Assembly (NCBI GenBank): GCA_964528605.1
Contig: CAZGSV010000036.1
Span: 1 to 27,489, forward strand
Reading direction: 5' to 3'
DNA length: 27,489 nucleotides
Source: CAZGSV01 sp964528605
GTDB lineage: Bacteria > Armatimonadota > Zipacnadia > CAZGSV01
Shown here: piece after piece, positions 17,001 through 23,063 of the stretch
How the letters are laid out: the number at the start of each line of letters is the position of its first letter
How positions within the stretch are numbered: position 1 is the first letter of the stretch
The notes under the pieces: generated by a model
What the model was told of the DNA's origin: nothing
Databases searched by the model: none
The model's input: the letters and a program-made list of their open reading frames with translations, nothing else
Translations under genes and position numbers: made by a program

Positions 17001-18193
17001 TTGTCGTTGCCGGGACCTGCGGTAGTCTCCACTGCCACGCCGAGATAGGCTTTGCCGGTCGTGTTCTTGAGTTGGTTGAGGGCTTCGTTGAGGCGGCGCT
17101 CGATCTCGTAGGCGAGGTAGTTGAGGGGCGTCTGTCCGGCGGTCGTGGTAGGCAGGACGACGGAAACTTGGGTGCCGTCGGCGGTGGTGAGGACGAGGGT
17201 CTCGGCGCCGGTGAGGGAGGTGGCCACGGCGCCTTCGGCGCTGGCGCTTTCCAGGCTTTGGGCGGCGCGGAGGAAAGGCATGGTTCTGGCGTCTGGGAGA
17301 GAAAACTCGGCGGCGGCCGCAGCATTGGACCCGGGAGCGGAGGTGCTGTCCGGGTGAGGGGCGGCTCCGCTGGCGTCAGCGAAGCCGAGGGCGGTGAGGG
17401 CTGGGCCGCCGCCGAGGGAACTGCTGGCGGGGAAATCAATCGCGACGGTGTTGGAGCGCCCGGTGAGGGCATCAACTATGCTAAGGCGGTCGTTGCTCGG
17501 ACCCGGGAGGGAAGTGCCGGTGACTTGAATGACCGTCTGGCCGAAGGCGGCGTTGATGTCCGCCTCCAGTTGAGCGGCCACCGCGGCCAGCTCGTCGCCG
17601 GCGGCCCACGAGGTCACGAGCACATCTTGGCTGACGCCGTTGACGGTGATGCGCATCTTGTCACTGCCGGAGTTGGTGAAGCCGGTGGCGATGGTGGGCG
17701 GGCTGTTGCCGGCCGCGTCCTCGGCGACTGCCCCGGTGAAGTGGTAGGCGGTGGCGTCGGTAACGGTGATTTCGTAGACGCCTTGGAGGTTGTCGTCTGG
17801 GCGGCCGGAGGCGGCGCTGACGCCGGCGGTGTTGGCCGGGTTGGGGACCAGCCAGGCGCGCGCGTATTGGCTGGGAGCGCGGGCCGGGCGGGCAAGTTGG
17901 CTGATTTGGAGCAAGTGGCTCCCGACGGGGGTGCTGACCTGCGCGGTGGCGGTGACTCTGGTCGGGTCCCCGGAGGTGACGTTCTTGGACTCGAAGGTCT
18001 CCTGCAGGCGCAGGTTAAAGAGGCGGTTCTGGAGGGTGCGGAGTTGGACATTGAGGTCGGCATAGACTTGGCGCTGCAGGCTGAGGCTGTCTTGGCGGCG
18101 CCGGAGGGCCTCGATAGGCTGGCGGCGGGCGGAGACTATCTGGTCAATGATGGCAGCGTAGTCTATCCCGGAAGAGAGCCCGGAGATGCGCAC
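14027..18193 (-). CDS. fliD: Flagellar filament cap protein FliD (HAP2), unusually large
   Basis: 1388 aa. FliD caps the growing filament and helps flagellin subunits fold in at the tip. Residues 1-107 are a classic FliD N-terminal domain (ISGLSSGIDYAAIIDQIV, then a heptad-rich segment). Residues about 970-1165 and 1285-1380 match the FliD C-terminal domain (ALFSLDGVAYARRTNVV, GLTLTLLG, closing coiled coil DRQWRQLQTQIDRMEDRV), apparently split by about 120 residues. Flagellin-hook-IN-like repeats lie at about 535-612 and 643-722 (GVFSINGARITI; GTFTINGITLRV). Other FliDs I know are roughly 450-700 aa, so the surface-exposed middle has more than doubled. GTG start with a purine-rich GAGGGG upstream. 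A sigma-28-like promoter lies upstream. G9 and G8 runs occur in the coding strand. Confidence 0.92.
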   Translation of the reverse strand: MRISGLSSGIDYAAIIDQIVSARRQPIEALRRRQDSLSLQRQVYADLNVQLRTLQNRLFNLRLQETFESKNVTSGDPTRVTATAQVSTPVGSHLLQISQLARPARAPSQYARAWLVPNPANTAGVSAASGRPDDNLQGVYEITVTDATAYHFTGAVAEDAAGNSPPTIATGFTNSGSDKMRITVNGVSQDVLVTSWAAGDELAAVAAQLEADINAAFGQTVIQVTGTSLPGPSNDRLSIVDALTGRSNTVAIDFPASSSLGGGPALTALGFADASGAAPHPDSTSAPGSNAAAAAEFSLPDARTMPFLRAAQSLESASAEGAVATSLTGAETLVLTTADGTQVSVVLPTTTAGQTPLNYLAYEIERRLNEALNQLKNTTGKAYLGVAVETTAGPGNDKIAIFDAASVGGGQICLDYAASTGEDALGFAQGSDAAGRSATFRRAVADLTQEGVASTLDGLLIRLNDPTTGLLPGVIFTAQASGLQAGSARVATDPTLRPGIASPARVYGGASASGGGGIDLYVRGLQLAGFDNPVSTRTNGVFSINGARITISDYSNLTVADLLGLINRSNGRVTATYDAASDRFLLAANQPGPGAITLGSTYDTSDFLTVAKLTALEGAQQVVGAGAGAADPDAPLSEAGLGISPTSGTFTINGITLRVDVGADSLTELAEMISASGTGVTAWYDRQADTFVLASDPQASGSNENPIQLGAPQDTSNILEALNLIGPVVSAAQGQALAGARTAQTVSIQSRTYGTRLVSLRAVSADGAYQTQPARVGLIDIAPGATFNVTTNSGAVQWSNNSGQTIRDLDTWLREWNDPSNWNSGAEPIVRVKGVSEGPGLIRYFAADGGNGTTFSISAAAGAEADDPLEVGMPQAPGEITVAGASPTTEYNALNFAWDLQDYALTSAETGVRAFTNGSGALAVTTTVPGVNGGFSLADSSGAAITEFFGRNPVTAGPAASQVGEAGQDALFSLDGVAYARRTNVVDDAAAGLTLTLLGVTETPVSLDVQTDAEPALRALARGVSVWNAVVDRLSPDLLTDEERRYLPPLSEEDRRAMTAAEVDDYDAKYRDYNTREMVRADAGLQRLYQQLRALLVSAIPDLPINTLATLGLSTITTTGPAGKGKLVADTTDEEALYRRLSANTTLLSNLTGRAHEVYLFFAQAGYDGSGASVAGAPVVNPVSGLAIPAGGGNLIFRVGDGDATSGQVSLAGGATYTQGQILSLLDRAGLNIGVNDEHSDRVDVIAAFSLSGALTLMLRGDAGPGQQIYLYDESQGTNTLSSVLGFDISDATPGLSRTLDTSLDAFTSVTGVLPRYYLPGGPVDRQWRQLQTQIDRMEDRVTREETLLYQRFTEMEKAIAQMQWQSQFLSAQVGQLSGQTSSNRTQG
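16643..16651 (-). repeat. G9 homopolymer in fliD
   Basis: Nine consecutive C on the plus strand, G9 on the fliD coding strand, encoding part of a Gly run at about residues 514-517. It is a possible slippage (phase-variation) site and also a place where sequencing errors occur. Confidence 0.8.
16965..16972 (-). repeat. G8 homopolymer in fliD
   Basis: Eight consecutive C on the plus strand, G8 in the fliD coding strand (SVGGGQ, about residues 407-412). It is the second such run in this gene. Confidence 0.75.
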
Positions 18194-18245
18194 GCTATGG
18201 ATCCCCTCTTAGGCCTGCCTTGGCAGTGCAGCGCCTCCGAGGTGG

Positions 18246-18273
18246 TCATCGGCTTGTGGGCGATGGTTCTTTA
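18246..18273 (-). promoter_or_regulatory. Sigma-28 (FliA/SigD)-type flagellar promoter for fliD-fliS
   Basis: On the minus strand, TAAAGAAC is followed by GCCGATGA; TAAA and GCCGATGA are separated by 16 bases. The known sigma-28 consensus is TAAA-N14/16-GCCGATAA, so the -35 core is exact and the -10 has one mismatch in eight. Transcription would start near 18239, leaving a leader of about 45 bases before the fliD GTG. Late flagellar genes are the expected targets. Confidence 0.75.
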
Positions 18274-18282
18274 GGCCATAAT
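18254..18282 (+). promoter_or_regulatory. Possible housekeeping promoter for the metallophosphoesterase gene
   Basis: TTGTGG (18254-18259), a 17-base spacer, then CATAAT (18277-18282) on the plus strand, 35 bases before the ATG at 18317. The -35 is only a half match. It overlaps the divergent sigma-28 promoter almost completely. Confidence 0.35.
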
Positions 18283-18290
18283 CGGCCGAA

Positions 18291-18305
18291 CCCGCGTCAG
18301 GCGGG
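18291..18305. repeat. REP-like palindrome, CCCGC-GTCAG-GCGGG
   Basis: Five-base stem differing at one position from the core of the hairpin at 13526-13540. It lies in the 5' leader expected for the gene starting at 18317. Confidence 0.45.
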
Positions 18306-18316
18306 GGCAGCCGCGA

Positions 18317-19051
18317 ATGAGTTCACGACTGGTGATATGGCACACGAACGACATGCATGGGCGACTGTCGCTGCCGGTCGCCGAGAGGCTGCGCGAATTG
18401 CGGGAGGGGACGCCGAACGGCCTGCTATTGGACGCGGGTGATGCTCTGGCGGCGGGGAACGTGGTGTGGAGACGGAGAGAGCCGGCGCTAGAGATGATGG
18501 GGCTCGCGGGCTACGAGGCGATGTGCCTTGGCAACCGCGAGTTCCACGTGTGGCAGGTGGGTTTTGCCGGCAAACTGAGGCAATGCCCTCACCCGGTGCT
18601 CTGCGCCAACCTGAGGTCGCGCACGCGGCCGCTGCCCAGCATGCTGCGGGCGAGCCTGGTGGTCGAGGTCGGCAGGGCGAAGGTGGGGCTGATCGGGCTG
18701 ACAGTGCCGATGGTGACGGCTTCGATGGCGGCGGCCCGGCTGAGCCATTACTTGTTCGAGGCGCCGGTGCAGGCGGCCAAGCGGCTGGCGGCGGAGTTGC
18801 GACCTCAGTGCGAGTTGCTGATCGCGGTAACGCATATCGGGCTCAAACGAGACCGCGAGTTGGTCGAGGCAGTGCCGGAGATGGACCTGGTGGTGGGGGG
18901 GCACAGCCATACGCCGCTGAATGAGCCGGAGGAGCACCGCGCCCGCTGCATCGTGCAGTCGGCGCCCTACGCCAAGGCGGTCGGAAGAGTGGAGATCGAG
19001 GTGGGTAGGAGCGGCGTGAAGGTCTTGGGAGGTGAGTTGATTGCGCTCTAA
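18317..19051 (+). CDS. Metallophosphoesterase of the 5'-nucleotidase (UshA-like) type, with GNRE in place of GNHE
   Basis: 244 aa, equal to the N-terminal catalytic domain of 5'-nucleotidase/2',3'-cyclic phosphodiesterase proteins, with no C-terminal nucleotide-binding domain and no signal peptide, so probably cytoplasmic. Metal-site motifs: NDMHG (Asp12, His14), LDAGD (Asp42), LGNREFH (Asn73), THIG (His173) and GGHSHT (His196, His198). The His that normally follows Asn73, a transition-state residue in this superfamily, is Arg74. All other ligands are kept, so the fold should bind two metals but activity may be altered. It is the first plus-strand gene after the divergent fliD promoter and is translationally linked to the small membrane protein that follows. 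Substrate unknown. Confidence 0.8.
   Translation: MSSRLVIWHTNDMHGRLSLPVAERLRELREGTPNGLLLDAGDALAAGNVVWRRREPALEMMGLAGYEAMCLGNREFHVWQVGFAGKLRQCPHPVLCANLRSRTRPLPSMLRASLVVEVGRAKVGLIGLTVPMVTASMAAARLSHYLFEAPVQAAKRLAAELRPQCELLIAVTHIGLKRDRELVEAVPEMDLVVGGHSHTPLNEPEEHRARCIVQSAPYAKAVGRVEIEVGRSGVKVLGGELIAL
19028..19035 (+). promoter_or_regulatory. Perfect Shine-Dalgarno for the 52-aa membrane protein
   Basis: GGAGGTGA, fully complementary to the 16S 3' end, lies inside the end of the metallophosphoesterase gene, 5 bases before TTG 19041. It has no other start to serve, which supports the small gene. Confidence 0.7.
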
Positions 19052-19199
19052 GCGTGCGCAGCGACACGCGCCCGTGGTGGCCGAGGGCAAGGGCCGGGCG
19101 TTGTGGGCGGATGTGCTGGCGGCCCTCTGGGTGCTGGCCGTAGTGGGCGTGTATCTCTACACATTTGGCCTGAAGTTGGCCGCGTTGGTTGCGAGGTGA
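19041..19199 (+). CDS. 52-aa single-span membrane protein, unrecognised
   Basis: Small gene beginning at TTG 19041, overlapping the metallophosphoesterase end by 11 bases and ending at TGA 19197-19199, 5 bases before the next gene. A perfect GGAGGTGA ribosome site precedes it. The N-terminus is basic (MRSKRAQRHAP, then AEGKGR), followed by one hydrophobic span at about residues 24-43 (ALWVLAVVGVYLYTF) and a short mildly hydrophobic tail. The positive-inside rule puts the N-terminus in the cytoplasm. I know no family for it. Tight coupling on both sides to a phosphoesterase and a GT-C membrane protein suggests an accessory subunit of one of them, which is inference. Confidence 0.65.
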   Translation: MRSKRAQRHAPVVAEGKGRALWADVLAALWVLAVVGVYLYTFGLKLAALVAR

Positions 19200-19204
19200 G
19201 GTGA

Positions 19205-21061
19205 GTGGGAGAGTCGCTCTGGGCCATCGCGGTGGCGGGGGCGCTGATAGCGGTTTTGATCCAGGCCGGAAGATTGGCTCTGCGGCCCCTGCGTGCGCAC
19301 TACCACGATCGGCTGGAGTCCGCCTGCTTTGGCTTTGGCGCCGGCATCGGGTTGGCGGGTTACGCGGTGCTCGCAGTCGGGCTGGTCGGAGGCTTCGGGG
19401 CCAAGGGCTTTGTGCCTGTGCTGGTTGTGCTGGTGGCGATGGCAGCGGCGGAGACGGTGCTGCAGCGGCGGCGGACGGTGGACTGGCAGCAGCAGCCGCG
19501 CACGGCGCGCTTCCTCTATCCGGCAATGGCGGTGCTTGGGCTGCTGCTGCTGATCTCCGCGGTCGCTCCTCCGGCGGACCTGGACTACGACTCACTGGCG
19601 TACCACTTGGCGATGCCGCGTCTCTACCTGGACCAGGGGCGCATCTTCTACGTGAACTTCTGCCACCAGTCGAACTTCCCCTTCACCATGGAAATGGTCT
19701 GTGGGCTGTGCCTGTTCTTGCAGGGCGCGGCGGCGGCGCGACTGCTGCATCTGGCCACGTTCATGTTCACGGGTCTGGCCTTGTTCGCGCTCGGCAGGCG
19801 GCTCTACAGCCCCGTCGCGGGTTCTTACGCAGCGCTGCTCTACATGACGGTACCGCTGGCGCAGTGGGAGGGGGCGACGGCTTACGTTGATCTGCCCAAT
19901 GCGTTCTTCTCGCTGCTGGCTGTGTACGGGGTGTTGGTGTGGTTGGGGCGCAAGGACAGGGGTTGGCTGCTTCAGGGGGGGGTGATGCTGGGGCTGGCGC
20001 TGGGGACTAAGATGAACTCGTGGGCATTGTGGGGGATTCTGCTGGCGCTGGTTCTCTATATTGCCGTGCGCGAGCGCCTGGGGTGGGCCAGGGCCGCGAG
20101 GCACGCGTTGCTGCACTTGGGGCTGGTCGCGGCAGTCATCGCCGCGCCCTGGGCGATCAAGAGCCAGGTGTGGACCGGCAATCCGGTGTACCCCTTCTTC
20201 TACAGTGTCTTCGGCGGGCGCAACTGGAACCGGGCGGCGGAGGCCCAGTACCGCGAGGCGCAGTTGAAGATGGGAATGGGGCGCAGCCCGCAGGCCCTGG
20301 GGGCGTTGCCGGTGCGGCTGACGTATGAGGGAGAGCGGTTCTACGACGCTCCCAAGGTGTTCGCCTCGCCCGGGCCCTTGTTCCTGGCCTTCCTGCCGCT
20401 ATTGCTGCTGTGGCGGCCGCTGCCGAGGGAACTGAAGGTGACGCTGGTTTGCTGTTTGGGGCTGCTCGTGTTCTGGTCCTTCATGATGCAGCAGTTGCGC
20501 TATCTGTTCCCCTTGCTGGCGTGCGCGGCTTTGGCGGGGGGGGCAGCCGCCGCGCGGGCGCGACAGCGCACCTTCGGGTTGCAGATCGCGGTGGGTTTCA
20601 TGACCGGGTTGTTCTTCGCTCTGCTATTGGTGCTGTCGTTGGCGGTCAACAGTCTGCAGTTTCCGGTGGCTGTGGGACTGGAGCGGCGGGTGGACTACCT
20701 GCGGAAGGCGTTCCCGCCCTACGCCGCGATGGAGTACCTGAACCACCTGCCGGGTAAGGTGAGGGTAAAGGTAGCGACCTACGGGGAGGCGCGCGGCTTC
20801 TACCTGCGGCAGCCGTACCTCTTCGGCGAGCAGGGGCACCATCAGCTGATCCACTATGCGGAGTTGGACACGCCTGACAAACTGGTGCGGGGGCTTGGGC
20901 GCCTGGGTATCACGCACTTGCTGGTCAACCGGAGTTTCACGCCGGATATCCCCTCGGGCAACTCAGCCTTGGGCAAGGCCGGGGCGGAGGCCTTGCGCCT
21001 CCAGATGATCGAGCGGGTGTTCGAGCGCAACGGCGTCGTTGTGTACAGGATAGTCTCGTGA
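19205..21061 (+). CDS. GT-C-type polytopic glycosyltransferase-like membrane protein
   Basis: 618 aa with many predicted membrane spans (first at 5-20, then 40-62, 68-82, 104-120, 165-195, 205-220, 230-246, 256-290 and more to about 500), then a soluble C-terminal part of about 110 residues. After the early spans comes a loop with DLDYDSLAYHLAMPRLY (125-141), the acidic first-loop signature of GT-C enzymes (PMT/ArnT/GT39-like) that use lipid-phosphate-linked sugars. AYVDLPNAFFS and GLALGTKMNSW are family-typical. GTG start with GAGGTGA (19193-19199) 5 bases upstream. It overlaps the next gene by 4 bases. It probably adds a sugar to an envelope glycan or lipid on the periplasmic face; donor and acceptor unknown. 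Confidence 0.75.
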   Translation: MGESLWAIAVAGALIAVLIQAGRLALRPLRAHYHDRLESACFGFGAGIGLAGYAVLAVGLVGGFGAKGFVPVLVVLVAMAAAETVLQRRRTVDWQQQPRTARFLYPAMAVLGLLLLISAVAPPADLDYDSLAYHLAMPRLYLDQGRIFYVNFCHQSNFPFTMEMVCGLCLFLQGAAAARLLHLATFMFTGLALFALGRRLYSPVAGSYAALLYMTVPLAQWEGATAYVDLPNAFFSLLAVYGVLVWLGRKDRGWLLQGGVMLGLALGTKMNSWALWGILLALVLYIAVRERLGWARAARHALLHLGLVAAVIAAPWAIKSQVWTGNPVYPFFYSVFGGRNWNRAAEAQYREAQLKMGMGRSPQALGALPVRLTYEGERFYDAPKVFASPGPLFLAFLPLLLLWRPLPRELKVTLVCCLGLLVFWSFMMQQLRYLFPLLACAALAGGAAAARARQRTFGLQIAVGFMTGLFFALLLVLSLAVNSLQFPVAVGLERRVDYLRKAFPPYAAMEYLNHLPGKVRVKVATYGEARGFYLRQPYLFGEQGHHQLIHYAELDTPDKLVRGLGRLGITHLLVNRSFTPDIPSGNSALGKAGAEALRLQMIERVFERNGVVVYRIVS

Positions 21062-22389
21062 AGAAAGCGCGGGCCCGCGAGCGCCGGAAGCAGTTCCCCT
21101 GGCTGGCGGTCGTGGTGGGCGGCTATCTGGTGATAGCGACGGCCTACGCGCTGGTGCTGCCCTGGGGGGACATGCCTGACGAGTCGGCGCATTTCCTGTA
21201 CGTGGACCATCTGCTACAGGAGCGCTCGCTCCCGGTGTTCACCAGCGGGGGGGGCAACTACGAGGCGCACCAGCCGCCTGTGTACTACTTGGCGGCTGCG
21301 CCGGTGGTGGGACTGGTGCGGGCCGCTGGCAAAGGGGTAGCCGCGCAGGGAAGGGCGGCGCGGCTCTTGTCCGTGCTGGCGGGCGCGGCAGTGATCCTGC
21401 TGACGTATCGCATTTTCCGGCGCGCGGCGCCGGGGCGGCCGGAGTTGGCGGAACTGGCGGCGGGAGTGACGGCCTTCTTGCCCTCGCATCTGCTGGTGTG
21501 CGCAGCCGCGGGCAACGACGCGCTGGCAGAGGTGTTCTTCTGCGCCGTGGCGCTGGCGCTGGTGGCGATGGCGGAGCGTGAGCCGGGGGGGCGGGAGTTG
21601 CTGGCGCTCGGAGTGGGCATCGGACTGGCGGTGCTCACGAAAGTGTCAGCGATAATCCTACTCGGAGTTGCCCCTTTGGGCCTGATTGTGGCCAGCCGGT
21701 ACTGGGATCGAGACCGGTGGGCGCGCAACGCGGCGCGGGCGTGCGCGATAGTCCTAGGGGCGGCGCTGGTGTGTTCGGCCTGGTGGCTGCTGCGGAACCA
21801 GCATCTTTACGGCGATCCGCTAGGGGCCAAGCGGTTCGTTGAGATCTTCACTAGGGACCGTCCAGGCCCGGCGTACTTCGCCAAGTTCGGCCGCTTCGTC
21901 TATCCCCAAGTGCTCGCGTTATGGACGTTCAAGTCCTCGTTCGCGGTTTTCGGGGCGGCGAACCGCTTCCTGCCGGGTTGGGTCTACGCGGTCTGGCTGG
22001 GGGTTTGGTTGGTGGCCGCGGCCGGGGCGGCGCGAAGCGGCTGGCGCTGGGTGAGGGAGCGCAGGGCGGAGGGGGCGACGGTCGTAGCCGCAGTGGTTCT
22101 GGGGGCGGAGATGGTGCTCGTGGTCGCGGCTTTCCTCCGCTTCAATGCCGTGTTTTTCCAGGCTCAGGCACGGTATCTGGGGCTGGCGGTGGCGGGGTGG
22201 ACCGGATTGCTGGCATTGGGGCTTGTGGAGTGGGTACCGCGTGGGCGAGGGCTCCTTGTGGCGCGGGTGCTGACAGTGGTGCTGGCGGCAGCGGCCGTGC
22301 TGGCCTTGGCGCACGGGGGTGAGCACGTGCGCAGCGCGCCGGTGACACTCGCCTGGCTGTGGCCGCCCTTGGGGGGCGGGCACTTTTGA
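21058..22389 (+). CDS. Second GT-C-like polytopic membrane protein (PMT/DUF2142-like)
   Basis: 443 aa; GTG start overlaps the preceding stop by 4 bases (GTGA). A basic N-terminus leads into a first membrane span (14-34), then a loop with WGDMPDESAHFLYVDHLL (37-54) holding Asp38, Asp41 and Glu42, and YEAHQPPVYYLAA (68-80), a pattern common to dolichyl-phosphate-mannose-type glycosyltransferases and DUF2142 proteins. About ten spans follow. It differs from the preceding GT-C protein in length and motifs, so the two are not a simple duplication. The location immediately before lptC suggests modification of the exported lipopolysaccharide-like molecule, by inference. Confidence 0.75.
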   Translation: MKKARARERRKQFPWLAVVVGGYLVIATAYALVLPWGDMPDESAHFLYVDHLLQERSLPVFTSGGGNYEAHQPPVYYLAAAPVVGLVRAAGKGVAAQGRAARLLSVLAGAAVILLTYRIFRRAAPGRPELAELAAGVTAFLPSHLLVCAAAGNDALAEVFFCAVALALVAMAEREPGGRELLALGVGIGLAVLTKVSAIILLGVAPLGLIVASRYWDRDRWARNAARACAIVLGAALVCSAWWLLRNQHLYGDPLGAKRFVEIFTRDRPGPAYFAKFGRFVYPQVLALWTFKSSFAVFGAANRFLPGWVYAVWLGVWLVAAAGAARSGWRWVRERRAEGATVVAAVVLGAEMVLVVAAFLRFNAVFFQAQARYLGLAVAGWTGLLALGLVEWVPRGRGLLVARVLTVVLAAAAVLALAHGGEHVRSAPVTLAWLWPPLGGGHF

Positions 22390-23000
22390 GCGCGAGACGC
22401 GCCGGTCTGGCCATAGCAGCGTTGGCGTTGGGGCTGGGATTGCTGTCCCTTCTAGTATGGCTGGTCGGGCGGCCACGGCAGGCGCCCCCACCTAGGCCAA
22501 CCCCCGCGGCGCCCGCGGAGCCTTCTTTCCGGCTGGACCTGGGCGGCCGGACAGTGCGGGGTTACCTAGCGGATGGCACGCTTCTGTTTGAGACCTCCGT
22601 GGCGGGAGCCGAATACCTGGAGGAGAGTCAGGTGGCGACGTTGACGGGAGTTGAGTGCCGTTTGTTCCGCCAGGGGCGCGTGGCAGCAGAGGTGGTGGCG
22701 CAGCGGCTGGAGGCCCGTTTTCGGGAGAAGGAGTTGCGTTTCTCGGGCGAGGTGAGGGCCGATTCGCGGTTGGGGCCCGCCAAGGTTACCGCCCCTGCGC
22801 TTCTCTGGCTGTACGATCAGGACAGGTTAGTGTGCGACCAGCCGGTGAGCCTGACGGTGGGAGGGATCACGGTGCAGGGCGCCCGGTTCGAGGCGGACAC
22901 GGCGCTGCTGCGCGGGCGGCTGTATGGGGGCGCTTCCTTTAGCGTTGTGGGGGCGGCGCGGGCGGGGAGGGGAAAACGGCGCGGCCGGGGGATGTTATGA
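22386..23000 (+). CDS. lptC: LptC-like periplasmic bridge protein
   Basis: Bitopic inner-membrane protein that passes lipopolysaccharide from the LptB2FG extractor to LptA. I place the start at TTG 22386, overlapping the upstream stop by 4 bases, giving 204 aa and MSARRAG followed by a membrane anchor at about 7-27; a GTG at 22359 would add 9 residues. A proline-rich linker (about 30-43) leads to a periplasmic beta-jellyroll with repeating LptC/OstA-type strands (GTLLFETSVAGAEYLEES, ELRFSGEVRADSRLG, VTVQGARFEAD-like). Sequence identity to LptC is low by eye; the call rests on architecture and on neighbouring LptA, LptB and LptF/G. The C-terminus is basic (GKRRGRGML). Confidence 0.7.
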   Translation: MSARRAGLAIAALALGLGLLSLLVWLVGRPRQAPPPRPTPAAPAEPSFRLDLGGRTVRGYLADGTLLFETSVAGAEYLEESQVATLTGVECRLFRQGRVAAEVVAQRLEARFREKELRFSGEVRADSRLGPAKVTAPALLWLYDQDRLVCDQPVSLTVGGITVQGARFEADTALLRGRLYGGASFSVVGAARAGRGKRRGRGML

Positions 23001-23029
23001 TTGCGCAACGGGTAAACTGATGCTAGAAT
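23001..23029 (+). promoter_or_regulatory. Promoter for the lipoprotein and downstream lptA-lptB-lptF/G
   Basis: TTGCGC (23001-23006), a 17-base spacer and TAGAAT (23024-23029), with TG at 23021-23022 forming an extended -10 (TGCTAGAAT). It begins directly after the lptC stop, 35 bases before the lipoprotein start, and could give the essential Lpt genes their own transcript. Confidence 0.65.
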
Positions 23030-23063
23030 CTACGGTGTGGAATAAATCCTGGGGGCGATGCTA

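Noticed and set aside
16847..18274. 475-codon open frame antisense to fliD
   Set aside because: It runs opposite to a strongly supported FliD N-terminal region, is Gly/Ala/Glu-rich like other shadow frames in GC-rich DNA, and matches no family.
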